Notes: generated from the sequence alone by a model not told the origin. Counted from the stretch's first letter, positions 8,629-18,232 are shown. The stretch: 64,000 bases of DNA from GCA-002726655 sp046582185 (GCA_046582185.1 JAYGEX010000007.1:62001-126000); one strand, 5' to 3'. Numbers and translations: made by a program.

Positions 8629-10707
8629 ATGAAAACAGTTATAGCCTTCGATAAAGAAGCAATTCATGCCGGGAATAAAGGCCTGGCAATTGACCATGAC
8701 GCGATGGCGATTAAGGTTGACGATGTCATGGCGGGCATGAGTTTCACGCAAAAGCTAAACGAAATTCGCGGATTGCAGCCAAAGTCCATCGACGGCTTGT
8801 ATTATGCCGGTGGTGATGAATCTCTTGGCCTTCCTGCATTTAAAATGGTTGATGGCCCTCGTGGTGCACGAGCCGGAACGGCGACCGCGTTCCCGGTTGC
8901 TATAGCCCGGGCAGCGTCATTCAACGTTTATCTCGAGAGAGATGTTGGTTTTGCCATGGGCCTTGAAGTGGCTGCAAAAGGTGGGAATGTGATTCTTGCC
9001 CCGACCATAAATCTGTTACGGCATCCGGGTTGGGGGCGAGCCCAGGAGACTTATTCAGAGGATCCATTTCATATGGGCGCAATGTCAGTTGCCTTTATCA
9101 GCGGTGCCCAGAATCACGTCCTCACGAGTCCAAAACATTTTGCCTTGAATAATCTTGAAATCACCCGCTTTGAACTCAGTGCCAATATCGATGCAAGATC
9201 ATTGCATGAAGTTTACCTCCCGCATTTTAAGCGCAGCGTACAGGAATCAGCGGCGGCCTCAATTATGAGCGCTTACAACAAGGTCAATGGGCTGTACTGC
9301 AGCGACCAGCCAATTTTGCTGACAGATATTTTGAGGGATGATTGGGGTTTTACAGGTTTTGTCGAGTCCGACTGGTTCCTGGGTACCCGGTCAACCGTTG
9401 CAGCGATCAATTCCGGAATGGACATTGAAATGCCATCAGCCTACCGATACACAGACGAGAAAATTCAAGCTGCGATAGACAGTGGTGAGCTTGATGAGGC
9501 GGTGATCCACCGCAATGCTCGTCGCGCAATCTATCAGAAAATTGCCTGGAACTTAGGCGAGCTTGAAGTCCCCGATGAGTCCGTTGTTGAATGTGAAGAG
9601 CATGTCAAATTAGCGCGAATCGCCGCAGAGCAGTCTTTTGTTCTGCTTAAGAACGATGACATTTTGCCCTTAAAGGATGTCCCAGGTTTGAAGATTGCGA
9701 TTGTTGGTGACCTGGCTGATACCATCAATATTGGTGACCGAGGCAGCAGCTTCGTTACGTCAACGCAGGTATCGACACCACTGGATGGCATAAGATCCTA
9801 CGTGAAGAATGCCTCAATTGAGTACTTCAAATCGAATGACGATTTTGCTGCACTCATCGATTTTGATCTCACCATTGTTGTCGCAGGCTTAACGTACATC
9901 GAAGAGGGTGAATTTATTCCCACCCAGCAACAGGATGCCGAAGAAGGCGATCTTGCCCGCGGCGGCGACAGGCAATTACTCGATTTGCCGGATCATCAGC
10001 TTTCCTTGATAGATCGAGCCACCTCTCATTCAACAAAGACTTTGTTACTACTCGAAGGAGGAAGTGCGATTCATCTTGAAGCATGGCTGGACAAAGTTGA
10101 TGCACTAATGATGGTTTGGTATCCCGGGCGGGAGGGCGGCAGTGCAATCGCTAATGTGATCTTTGGTGATGTTTCACCCGGCGGTAAGCTACCCGTGACT
10201 TTTTCGCGTTCTGCCGATCAACTTATGGAATGGGACGTTAATGCGCTGGATGTAGCCCACGACCTTCTTCATGGTTACCGGCTGCTTGACCACTTTGACC
10301 GTGAGCCCAGCTTCGCCTTTGGTTTCGGCCTGAGTTACACCACTTTCAGCGTGAGTGAGCTGCGCGTGGAAAGGGACAATGGTGGCTTTAAGGTCCTGGT
10401 GCAGGTGACTAATACTGGCGACTGCCGCGGCGCAGAAGTTGTACAGCTCTATGTTACGTGTACAGATTCCGATGTCTTCCGTGTACCGAAGGAATTAAAA
10501 GCCTTTGGCAGAACTGATCTTGAGGCTGGCGAGTCAGTTGATCTTGAGTTAAGGATTTCGGATAGCGACCTGTGTTACTACGATGCAGACAGAAGTGATT
10601 GGGTACTGGAATCATGCAGCTATGAATTTTGTATTGGCACATCGTCCGCAGAACTACCTCTGTCTTCTTTATGGGATCATGATGATACCGCCTGGAAATT
10701 AAGCTAA
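8629..10707 (+). CDS. Glycoside hydrolase family 3 protein (beta-glucosidase-like)
   Basis: A 692-residue GH3 enzyme with the standard order: TIM barrel (about 30-300), alpha/beta sandwich (about 330-560) and a C-terminal fibronectin-III-like domain (about 595-680). The catalytic nucleophile is D248 in GFVESDWFLG; substrate-binding motifs such as SPKHFALNN and DGPRGARAG are present. No signal peptide is seen, so it probably acts in the cytoplasm on an imported beta-glycoside. It sits between two paralogous aldonolactone-oxidase-like genes on the same strand, suggesting that the released sugar is fed into an oxidative route. The exact glycoside cannot be deduced. Confidence 0.88.
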   Translation: MKTVIAFDKEAIHAGNKGLAIDHDAMAIKVDDVMAGMSFTQKLNEIRGLQPKSIDGLYYAGGDESLGLPAFKMVDGPRGARAGTATAFPVAIARAASFNVYLERDVGFAMGLEVAAKGGNVILAPTINLLRHPGWGRAQETYSEDPFHMGAMSVAFISGAQNHVLTSPKHFALNNLEITRFELSANIDARSLHEVYLPHFKRSVQESAAASIMSAYNKVNGLYCSDQPILLTDILRDDWGFTGFVESDWFLGTRSTVAAINSGMDIEMPSAYRYTDEKIQAAIDSGELDEAVIHRNARRAIYQKIAWNLGELEVPDESVVECEEHVKLARIAAEQSFVLLKNDDILPLKDVPGLKIAIVGDLADTINIGDRGSSFVTSTQVSTPLDGIRSYVKNASIEYFKSNDDFAALIDFDLTIVVAGLTYIEEGEFIPTQQQDAEEGDLARGGDRQLLDLPDHQLSLIDRATSHSTKTLLLLEGGSAIHLEAWLDKVDALMMVWYPGREGGSAIANVIFGDVSPGGKLPVTFSRSADQLMEWDVNALDVAHDLLHGYRLLDHFDREPSFAFGFGLSYTTFSVSELRVERDNGGFKVLVQVTNTGDCRGAEVVQLYVTCTDSDVFRVPKELKAFGRTDLEAGESVDLELRISDSDLCYYDADRSDWVLESCSYEFCIGTSSAELPLSSLWDHDDTAWKLS

Positions 10708-10795
10708 CTGTCATGACCAGGACGTGGACCCTGCGAGCTTTATTCGTTGAGGCTGCGCAGCGTAGAAAATTACTAATAATGACTGGAGTTAAGTG

Positions 10796-11971
10796 ATGGT
10801 TTCCTGGAAGAACTGGTCGGGTCGTCGTACGGCGAAACTGGACTCTCTGCATTTTATTCGCAGCGAAGAAGATGCTGTTGCAGTGGCTGGGGGTGCCAAA
10901 CAATTGGCTTACTCGATTCGAGTTGCTGGATCAGGGCACAGTCATTCAAAGTTGGTGCCTCACGATAGTATGATCGTTGATGCCAGTGGCCTCGCTGGAG
11001 TCATCAGCGTTGACGCTGAGAAGAAGCAGGCCTGGGTATGGTCAGGTTCAAAAATATACAGTTTGGGTCGGCCCCTTCACGATGCCGGGCTTGCCTTGAA
11101 AAATATGGGCGATATCGACAGACAAGCTATCGCAGGTGCTTGTGCGACCGGTACTCATGGCACGGGCAAAGATCTTCGTAATCTCTCCTCTGCGGTGATT
11201 GGTGCAAGAATTGCGACTGCCTCAGGTGAATTGTTGGATTGCAGCGCCACGCAGAATCCTGAGTTATGGCAAATCGCGAGACTTAATCTTGGAGCACTGG
11301 GCATCGTAACAAGGTTGCGTTTGCAGCTACGTGAATCCTACAAGCTGATCGAAGCCGGCTACGATGATAGTTACGATAATTTAGCACCACAGATCGACGA
11401 GTTAGTACAACAACATGATCGCTTTGAATTCTTCTGGCATCCGCAGACGGACCAGGCCACCGTAAAAGTCATCAATGAAACCGATGCTGATCCCGAATAT
11501 CCACTGGCTGAAGAAGGTGGCCGCCAGGCCTGGAGCTATGAGGTCCTTCCCAGTCATCGGCCGCACTTTCATACGGAAATGGAATACAGTATCCCGGCCG
11601 AAAAAGGCACAGCCTGTTTTGCGGAGATCCGTGATCTGCTGCACAATGATTTCCCGGATGTAATGTGGCCCGTGGAATACCGGGCCATTGCCGAAGACGA
11701 TGTCTGGCTATCAATGGCCTATGGTCGGCCAACTGTCAGTATCTCGGTACATCAGGATATCCGTCACGATGAGACGGATTATTACAATGCCTGCGAGAAA
11801 ATCTTCGCGGCATATGACGGTCGTCCCCACTGGGGCAAAGTCAATTATCTTGATGGACAACAGATGGAGCGCGTTCATCCCAGGTGGAAAGAGTGGTGGG
11901 CTGTGCGCGATCAGTATGATCCTGATGGGATTTTCCTGAATGAATATCTGTCAGGGCTGCGGCCTGCTTGA
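10796..11971 (+). CDS. FAD-linked aldonolactone oxidase-like protein (cytoplasmic paralogue)
   Basis: A 391-residue VAO-family flavoprotein, paralogous to the gene at 7197 but lacking an export signal. I use the ATG at 10796, 7 bp after GGAG, rather than the GTG one codon upstream. FAD motifs are GSGHSHS (H48, candidate for the covalent link) and GTHGTG, and the C-terminal RPHWGK gives the HWxK active-site motif of the aldonolactone/alditol oxidases. It follows GH3 by 88 bp and may be co-transcribed. It probably oxidises a sugar or lactone in the cytoplasm; the physiological electron acceptor is unknown. Confidence 0.78.
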   Translation: MVSWKNWSGRRTAKLDSLHFIRSEEDAVAVAGGAKQLAYSIRVAGSGHSHSKLVPHDSMIVDASGLAGVISVDAEKKQAWVWSGSKIYSLGRPLHDAGLALKNMGDIDRQAIAGACATGTHGTGKDLRNLSSAVIGARIATASGELLDCSATQNPELWQIARLNLGALGIVTRLRLQLRESYKLIEAGYDDSYDNLAPQIDELVQQHDRFEFFWHPQTDQATVKVINETDADPEYPLAEEGGRQAWSYEVLPSHRPHFHTEMEYSIPAEKGTACFAEIRDLLHNDFPDVMWPVEYRAIAEDDVWLSMAYGRPTVSISVHQDIRHDETDYYNACEKIFAAYDGRPHWGKVNYLDGQQMERVHPRWKEWWAVRDQYDPDGIFLNEYLSGLRPA

Positions 11972-11992
11972 TTCGACCTTCACGCTGCGGCC

Positions 11993-13639
11993 TTAGTCAG
12001 AACGGTCGCTGAGTATATCCAGGGCGACCGCTTCGGCGACTTTGATACCATCGATACCTGCGGAGAGTATACCGCCAGCGTAGCCAGCGCCCTCGCCAGC
12101 AGGGTATAAGCCCTGGGTATTGATATTCTGAAAGTCCTTTCCCCGCTTAATGCAGATGGGTGAAGAAGTTCGCGTTTCAATGCCCGTGAGTATTGCATCC
12201 TTCATGGAGAATCCTTTGATCTGCTTTTCAAATTCAGGGATGGCTTCCCGAATGGCATCGATAGCGTACTCAGGTAAGGCACTGGATAAGTCGCAAAGCT
12301 TGATGCCCGGTTGATAAGAAGGTTTTACGCTGCCGAGTTTGGAGGACGGCTTGCCTGCCAGAAAATCTCCCACCAGTTGCGCCGGTGCCTTGTAGTCTGA
12401 GCCGCCCAATTGATATGCGAGGATTTCAAGATCTTGTTGAAGCTCAATCCCGGCGAAGACATGGTCTGGAAAATCTTCTCTGGGTGATATACCCACAACG
12501 ATAGCGGAGTTTGCGTTCCGTTCGTTACGGGAATACTGCGACATACCATTTGTTACCAGTTTGCCTTCTTCCGATGCCGCAGCGACAACCGTGCCGCCGG
12601 GGCACATGCAAAAGCTATAGACGCTGCGACCATTTTCACAATGGTGCACCAGCTTGTAATCTGCAGCGCCCAGAATTGGGTGGCCTGCTTGAGCGCCAAA
12701 TTGTGCCTGATCGACGATGGACTGTGGGTGCTCGATTCTGAATCCTATTGAGAACGGCTTGGCCTCAATGTAGATGCCCTGATCCAGTAACATGTTAAAT
12801 GTGTCCCGGGCGCTGTGGCCTATGGCAAGAATAATGTGCCGGGATTGCAGGGTCTCTCCTGTCGACAGGGTCAAACCTGTCACCTGGCCCATCACGTCTT
12901 CCCCGGCTTGCCTGTGAATGGTTTCGACCTTGCTGCCGAAGCGAATCTCTCCGCCCAGGCGAATAATTTCCGCACGCATGCTCTCCACCATGGTCACCAG
13001 TTTGAAGGTACCAATATGCGGCTTGCTGACCATCAGGATCTCTTCCGGCGCCCCGGCGATGACAAACTCCTTGAGGACTTTTCTGCCCAGGTGTCGTTTG
13101 TCTTTTATTTGAGTGTGCAGCTTACCGTCGGAAAAGGTCCCCGCACCGCCTTCGCCAAACTGAACATTGGATTCTGTATGCAAGTTACTGTTACGCCAGA
13201 AGTCCCATGTATCTTTTGTACGTCTCCTGACGTCTTGGCCCCTCTCCAGTACGATGGGCTTTAAACCCATCTGTGCAAGCAACAATGCTGCCAGTATTCC
13301 GCAAGGACCAAATCCGACGACGATGGGTTGCTGCTGCTCTTCTGTTGGGAAGCTGGCAGGTGCGTTTGCGACGAATAGATAGTTTGTATCAGGACTTTTC
13401 CTGACGTTTGAATTTTCGCCGAAGCGGGCTAATACTTCGCTTTCAATTGCCTCCGGGAGCTTGATGTCCAATTGATAGATTAGATGGATATTATTCCTGC
13501 GGCGTGCATCGTAGCTGCGCTTGAAGATGGTGAAATCCAGTAGATCTCCGGATTCAATATTCAATTTTTCGAGAATTGCGGCCGGCAATGCATCACTTTC
13601 GTGATCCAGCGGCAGTTTGATTTGATTGAGCCTTAACAT
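11993..13639 (-). CDS. FAD-dependent dehydrogenase, COG2509 type
   Basis: A 548-residue flavoprotein. After an N-terminal domain of about 90 residues it has a Rossmann FAD site VVGFGPCGILAALLLAQMG (about 107-125) with an acidic residue in VLERG. The stretch HTESNVQFGEGGAGTFSDGK is the hallmark of the uncharacterised COG2509 dehydrogenases. Near the C-terminus GAGYAGGILSAGIDG supplies the last FAD contact. The family is widespread and structurally resembles oxidoreductases of the BaiN/HI0933 class, but its reaction is not established. It is the last gene of a minus-strand block, 141 bp downstream of another FAD protein. Confidence 0.75.
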   Translation of the reverse strand: MLRLNQIKLPLDHESDALPAAILEKLNIESGDLLDFTIFKRSYDARRRNNIHLIYQLDIKLPEAIESEVLARFGENSNVRKSPDTNYLFVANAPASFPTEEQQQPIVVGFGPCGILAALLLAQMGLKPIVLERGQDVRRRTKDTWDFWRNSNLHTESNVQFGEGGAGTFSDGKLHTQIKDKRHLGRKVLKEFVIAGAPEEILMVSKPHIGTFKLVTMVESMRAEIIRLGGEIRFGSKVETIHRQAGEDVMGQVTGLTLSTGETLQSRHIILAIGHSARDTFNMLLDQGIYIEAKPFSIGFRIEHPQSIVDQAQFGAQAGHPILGAADYKLVHHCENGRSVYSFCMCPGGTVVAAASEEGKLVTNGMSQYSRNERNANSAIVVGISPREDFPDHVFAGIELQQDLEILAYQLGGSDYKAPAQLVGDFLAGKPSSKLGSVKPSYQPGIKLCDLSSALPEYAIDAIREAIPEFEKQIKGFSMKDAILTGIETRTSSPICIKRGKDFQNINTQGLYPAGEGAGYAGGILSAGIDGIKVAEAVALDILSDRSD

Positions 13640-13740
13640 AATGAACCTTGACTGACGATATTCTTAAGAGATGAGTCGTTGTGCTTTTGATTGTGCTTAT
13701 TTACGCCTGCGAATTTCACGCAATGGAATAGAAGTATCAT

Positions 13741-13800
13741 TTATACGAACAGCCTTGAGCTTATACCAACAGCCTTGAGCCTATACAAACAGCCCGGCGC
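13741..13800 (+). repeat. 20-bp tandem repeat, about 2.5 copies, overlapping a gene end
   Basis: Units at 13741-13760 and 13761-13780 share TTATACSAACAGCCTTGAGC with one difference. The third unit (13781-13800) keeps the first half (CTATACAAACAGCC) and coincides with the last codons and stop of the minus-strand gene 13781-14998. The array therefore looks like a tandem duplication of the gene's 3' end out into the intergenic DNA. Confidence 0.75.
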
Positions 13801-14998
13801 TGTAACCGGAACTCCATGCCCATTGAAAATTAAAGCCGCCGAGGTGACCGCTAACATCCAGCACTTCGCCAATAATATACAGCCCTGGCTGATCTTTGAC
13901 TTCCATTGTCTTGGAGCTGACGGAATTTGTATCTACGCCGCCAAGAGTGACTTCCGCCGTGCGATAGCCTTCTGTGGCAGAGGGCTTTAATTGCCATTGA
14001 TTAATCAGCCTGCCAATTCGAATGAGCTCTTTGTCCAAAAAATCTGCAACCCGTATTTCTGATTGTTCGGGCCACCACAAGCTTTCCAATTCGGCCGCAA
14101 GCGCCTTTGATAGATTTTGCGCCACTAAATTCTTCAAAAAGATTTTTCCCTGCTGGGCTTTGGCTTGCAGAAGCCAGGCAGTGGCTTCGATATCCGGCAG
14201 CAAGTCGATAGTAATTTCATCTCCCTGATGCCAATAGTTGGAGATTTGCAAGATAACCGGGCCACTTAAGCCCCTGTGCGTAAACAGTAATTGTTCAGTA
14301 AAACTCTGGCCATTGCATTGAACTGATACTTCCAGGGAAAGCCCTGACAGGCGATCAAACAGCGCTTTATTTTCATCTGTGAACATAAATGGGACGAGTC
14401 CGGCTCGTTTTTCAGTGACAGTAAGGTCGAATTGCGAAGCGATTTCATACCCGAGGCCGCTGCCGCCAAGTGTGGGGATGGAAAGGCCACCGGTTGCCAC
14501 AACCAGAGAATCGCAGCTGAGTAAGGATGTTGATTGCCGCTGCTGCAAGGTCATCTGGTAAGTATTGCCAGTATCTGCGACGCCGATGTTGCTGACGTCG
14601 CAATTGGCCTTGATGGTAACGCCAGCGTGTTCGCACTCCCTGAGAAGCATATTCAGAATGTTCTTGGCTGAATCAATGCAGAACAGCTGACTGTGCTTAC
14701 GTTGTTCATAGTCAATGCCATAACTTTCCACCAGGTTGATGAAATCCCATTGGCTATAGCGATTTAAGGCAGCCTTGCAAAAATGTCTGTTGCCCGAAAT
14801 AAAATTATCTGCATCCACAACCTGATTGGTGAAGTTGCAGCGCCCGCCTCCCGACATTAATATTTTCTTACCTATCTTGTTGGATTTTTCGAGCAGTAGT
14901 ACTCGCCGTTCGCGCTTGCCTGCCGTCAGGGCGCAAAACAAACCGGCTGCGCCAGCACCCAGAATAATAACATCGTAATGAGTAGGCTTTGGGCTCAA
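13781..14998 (-). CDS. BaiN/HI0933-family FAD-dependent oxidoreductase
   Basis: A 405-residue flavoprotein of the HI0933/YhiN (BaiN/RdsA) family. The FAD-binding Rossmann motif is DVIILGAGAAGLFCAL (about 9-24), followed by GKKILMSGGGRCNFTN, a strong family signature, and the C-terminal motif VSGHLGGFNFQWAW near residue 385. Family members reduce unsaturated or quinone-like substrates, but the native substrate is usually unknown. Its start overlaps the end of the isomerase-like gene by 4 bp, so it is the third cistron of a ferredoxin / isomerase / flavoprotein operon. The C-terminal codons are part of the 20-bp repeat noted at 13741-13800. Confidence 0.85.
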   Translation of the reverse strand: MSPKPTHYDVIILGAGAAGLFCALTAGKRERRVLLLEKSNKIGKKILMSGGGRCNFTNQVVDADNFISGNRHFCKAALNRYSQWDFINLVESYGIDYEQRKHSQLFCIDSAKNILNMLLRECEHAGVTIKANCDVSNIGVADTGNTYQMTLQQRQSTSLLSCDSLVVATGGLSIPTLGGSGLGYEIASQFDLTVTEKRAGLVPFMFTDENKALFDRLSGLSLEVSVQCNGQSFTEQLLFTHRGLSGPVILQISNYWHQGDEITIDLLPDIEATAWLLQAKAQQGKIFLKNLVAQNLSKALAAELESLWWPEQSEIRVADFLDKELIRIGRLINQWQLKPSATEGYRTAEVTLGGVDTNSVSSKTMEVKDQPGLYIIGEVLDVSGHLGGFNFQWAWSSGYSAGLFV

Positions 14999-15744
14999 AG
15001 AGATCTTAAGTAAGTGATGCTCTGCTCGACAGCTTCAAACATGTCAGTGTCGCATCGATCAAGTTCCACGATATGCCATATTGCCTGACTGGCTGCCAAT
15101 ATGGCAGGGATGTCCATGATACCGTTGCCAAGCGCAACCATACTTGAGTCCGGATCGTCTGCAGGGCCATCCTTGATATGTAACAGGCGGGCTCGTTCGC
15201 TAAATTCGGCCACCAGTTTGGCGGGGTCACTGCCACCTGTTTGCGCCCAATAAGTGTCCAACTCGGCGTATATCGTCGGCTCTAGTTGTTCGAACAGACT
15301 GATATAGGCGGGTTCTCCATCGATCTTTGATGTGAACTCGAACCAGTGGTTATGGTAGGAGAGTGTGCATCCTCGTTCCCTTACCTCAAGGTTAAAAGCA
15401 TTAAGCTGTTCGGCGGTTTCTGCTACAGCGTCAGCGCTAGCGAATTGCTCAGGTGGCAGAAAAGCCACAATAAGGTCGGTATTGCCGAGGCCCGCTTGTG
15501 AATCGAGTAATTTCTGTGTTTCCCCAGGGTCCGGTAAATGTATATGGCTGCCGGATACGCTCATGCCCTTGTCGGTGACGAGCTGCATAAAGGCGGTTGA
15601 ATTCAGCCGGCCGAATCCTGCGGCTTCTACAGCATCATATCCGGCCTTTGCCAGGCGATCGATTACATGCTCCAGGTCTGCAGCTGCCTCGACGCGAAGT
15701 GAATACAGCTGTATGGAAATTCCTTCAAGTCTGGTGTCAGTCAT
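14995..15744 (-). CDS. Sugar phosphate isomerase/epimerase-like TIM-barrel protein
   Basis: A 249-residue protein of the AP-endonuclease-2/xylose-isomerase-like superfamily. It begins GISIQLYSLR and contains the metal-site strings LSYHNHWFEF (around 125-135), YAELDTYWA and LLHIKDG, which are the metal-ligand positions in IolE/Hyi-type enzymes. It probably isomerises, epimerises or cleaves a keto-sugar. It overlaps both neighbours by 4 bp (TGA/ATG style), so it is tightly coupled to the ferredoxin upstream and the BaiN-type flavoprotein downstream. The substrate is not deducible. Confidence 0.75.
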   Translation of the reverse strand: MTDTRLEGISIQLYSLRVEAAADLEHVIDRLAKAGYDAVEAAGFGRLNSTAFMQLVTDKGMSVSGSHIHLPDPGETQKLLDSQAGLGNTDLIVAFLPPEQFASADAVAETAEQLNAFNLEVRERGCTLSYHNHWFEFTSKIDGEPAYISLFEQLEPTIYAELDTYWAQTGGSDPAKLVAEFSERARLLHIKDGPADDPDSSMVALGNGIMDIPAILAASQAIWHIVELDRCDTDMFEAVEQSITYLRSL

Positions 15745-16022
15745 ATTGTCTTGTTTTTCATATTCGTCTGGTCTGTGATTTCGTTCATTAAGGTATCCAG
15801 TTTATCTTCATTTGCTTCATGGATGAACGGGCCGCCCAATAGCCTGACATTAGGTCCTTTCGGACAGTGTCCGAGACATACGGTTCGCTCAATTTCTACG
15901 TCCAGGTTCCTGGCGAGAATTTCCTTTTCCAGATACGCAGCCAATTCCTTGCTGCCCCTGAATGCACATGAGGGTTGCGTGGTCTGAGGCCGGAAGTTTG
16001 TGCAAATTATAATTTTCTGCAT
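15741..16022 (-). CDS. Thioredoxin-like [2Fe-2S] ferredoxin
   Basis: A 93-residue protein of the NuoE-like/thioredoxin-fold ferredoxin type. Four cysteines are spaced as in that family: C7 (IICTN), C19 (PSCAF), and C49 with C53 in VCLGHCPKGPNV, where the CLGxC-P-xGP pattern is characteristic. It is expected to carry one 2Fe-2S cluster and act as a small electron carrier. It is the first cistron of a three-gene operon with 4-bp overlaps, which suggests it serves the downstream flavoprotein, though no direct evidence exists. Confidence 0.75.
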   Translation of the reverse strand: MQKIIICTNFRPQTTQPSCAFRGSKELAAYLEKEILARNLDVEIERTVCLGHCPKGPNVRLLGGPFIHEANEDKLDTLMNEITDQTNMKNKTI

Positions 16023-16742
16023 GCTTAAAGGATGATCTTGTTCTGGTCAGGCAGCGGTATTTCCAAGGGGGGGCGAAATATAGCATTATTGCATCTTTCC
16101 GAGAACTGTTGAGAGAGAACTACATCTGGGAATCTAGGTTATTCGGAAGAAATGAATATTGCCATTGCTTATGTCGTTCCAGTCTGGACATGTTTCATTC
16201 CTGCTAATGAATGAGCGGGAAACCCTGAAGATTTTACCAATCGCCTTGGCCCTGAGCTATGCGCTTATTCAGGTAAAGTGTTGGTGGTTGATCATTTTAT
16301 TGTTGGCGATCAGAAATTTTATCTTTCGCAGAACGTTTATTGTTTCAAAAATCATTCTGAACCCTGGTTAGAAATTCAACTATCGAGATAACTGTAGCAA
16401 TCCTGACGAATTCTTCGCCACGTTAATACCAGTTAACAGGATAACGATCCAATTCTACGGACAGAAAATTTGAACGGACTGCCAACGAATGAACCCATAA
16501 TATTCTGTCCTCTAAGCACTCAAAAGAAGACAATATGGCTTCAAAAACGTTCAAGCAAAACCTTCCGCAATGTGCCCAAAAGAGACATCAGTGTTGCAAT
16601 TCAAACTTAAACCTAAGCTCCATGATTCTTTAGCTTACCTAGCCGCGGGCCCCGTTTCACCTTGGTCAGAAAGCTCCATAGTAAAGCTGAACATTTTTGG
16701 CGTGAGCTTTCTTGAAGTGCTCAACTATTAGCTGAGCGATGA
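16023..16742. other. 720-bp region without a supportable gene
   Basis: No convincing gene is seen between the ferredoxin start and the TPR remnant. A 70-codon plus-strand frame at 16159-16371 has low-complexity hydrophobic composition and no ribosome site. The promoter of the ferredoxin operon should lie in 16023-16100. The rest looks like decayed DNA beside the TPR and IS91 remnants. Confidence 0.5.
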
Positions 16743-17429
16743 CTACAAATTGATCGCCTCAGCATCCGGGAACAGCTGCGGTAGTTCCCTTCGGATATCT
16801 TCGAGTATCTTCCTATTATTGGCTTCCATGCGGCTGATGACGTTGATAAATCCGACATCATTATTGATATCTGAATACACACCAAAAGGATCACCGATCA
16901 AGTAGTAACTGTGCAATAGATAGGTTTCTGTATGACCGATATCAAGAAGCACGTTTAGATGATCGATCGACTCAACCTTCCGGCCCAATCCGGTAGCTGC
17001 AATAGCCATCTGCAAGTGTGCTTGATTGTTAGCACCACCAGGTAGATTCTCGTGGTAGTCAATAACTGCCTGATAATATCTGTCCGCATCACCATCATGG
17101 CCCTCAAGTCTCGAGTGCATCCCGGCACGCAGAAAATTCCAGAAGCTCCATAGCCTCACCAGGTGTTTACCTTCAGGGGAGTTGTTCTCTATATAATTAA
17201 CATTCAAGACCAGTGCTTCCTGATTGTATTTCCGAAAGGCCACAGAATCTTCATTATCCCATGCTTCTTTGGCACGACGCAGCGGTACATAACCCTCCCA
17301 CCGTTGCGCCAGGTTATTGTTAGGTGCTCTGGCAACCCAGCCTTCGATATATTTGATGTAATCTTCCAGCCTGTCATCAGCATATAGCAGTTCAGCGCGG
17401 CGCCAATTTACCTGTGTGTAGACAGGCAT
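16743..17429 (-). pseudogene. TPR-repeat protein, C-terminal remnant
   Basis: A 228-codon frame of helical-repeat character (LLYADDRLEDYIKYIEGW, HLQMAIAATGLGRKVESIDHL) that ends like the C-terminus of TPR proteins attached to adenylate-cyclase or winged-helix regulator domains. No effector domain precedes it; an in-frame TAG directly abuts the ATG (17430-17432), and upstream is AT-rich non-coding DNA and an IS91 fragment. I interpret it as the C-terminal part of a larger gene that lost its N-terminal half. A similar but separate TPR remnant lies at 36549-36839. A short stand-alone TPR protein cannot be excluded. Confidence 0.5.
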
Positions 17430-17588
17430 CTAATATTGACCCTCGTATGCCATTACCACTGAACCTATAGTTATTATAAGTTCCTCATTTCGTTGATAAA
17501 AATTGTTTCGGGGCGGGTCAAATTTAAACGCCTAGGTGGATTAATTTTGCATGCCAATTGACATCAAGCGAGTACGGCGGATATTAAA

Positions 17589-17941
17589 TTGCCACGGTTC
17601 ATTCAGGCAGATTTTGAGCAATACTTACGCTGTGGGCTTCTCGAACATGGCTTTGTCCGCGTCAAGTGTGATGGTTGTCGCCATGAACACCTGGTTGCCT
17701 TCTCCTACAAGAAACGTGGCATTTGTCCATCTTGCGGCGCCAGGTGCATGGTCGAGACTTCAGTACACCTGATCGACAATGTGTTCCCCGATGTTCCCAT
17801 TCGGCAATGGGTGTTGACGTTCCCCTGGCCACTCCGATTATTGTTTGCACGCCAACCAAACGTGTTGAGCCAATGCCTGGCAGTCATTAACCCTGCGCTG
17901 GAAATGCAATTAATCCAGCGCGCTGGGCTTTCTCGGCGAGA
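17589..17941 (+). pseudogene. IS91-family transposase fragment
   Basis: The frame encodes the N-terminal zinc-binding part of an IS91-type transposase: CDGC and CPSCGARC supply the zinc ligands, followed by PIRQWVLTFPWPLRLLFARQ and RAGLSRRE. Similarity ends abruptly near 17941 and the catalytic HUH/tyrosine part is absent. The start is also missing (no ATG at the expected position). It is a dead remnant that marks a rearrangement point between the TPR remnant and the MFS gene. Confidence 0.75.
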
Positions 17942-17944
17942 GCA

Positions 17945-18136
17945 TCAGCCTAAGTCGGTTTACCCACCGACACGAACGGCAAATATCACGATATTCATAA
18001 AGAGCCGAGATTTCTCGCTTTGGCAACACGTGCGCAAGCGTATGTGAAGCTTGCTCGCAATCACCTCCACCAAGATATGCCAGAATTATTTTCGGAACTC
18101 AAGGTAGCTACTGACAGAGACGACATGGTGCAGTAA
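17945..18136 (+). pseudogene. Unidentified C-terminal coding remnant
   Basis: Beyond the IS91 break another frame stays open for about 60 codons to TAA at 18134-18136, with normal amino-acid composition (DIHKEPRFLALATRAQAYVK, then MPELFSELKVATDRDD). It has no start of its own and I do not recognise it. It is probably the tail of a gene disrupted by the rearrangement; chance is possible. Confidence 0.3.
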
Positions 18137-18232
18137 CAGTGACTCGTCCACAAACAGATACAGTGGGCGGCACACCGCCAGCCGCAGTTAGCGACTGGTA
18201 TTCGGTGTGTGCCCGTGTCTGTTTCCCGAGTT

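Noticed and set aside
16159..16371. 70-codon plus-strand frame as a small membrane protein
   Set aside because: Composition is AT-driven, no ribosome site, flanked by decayed DNA.
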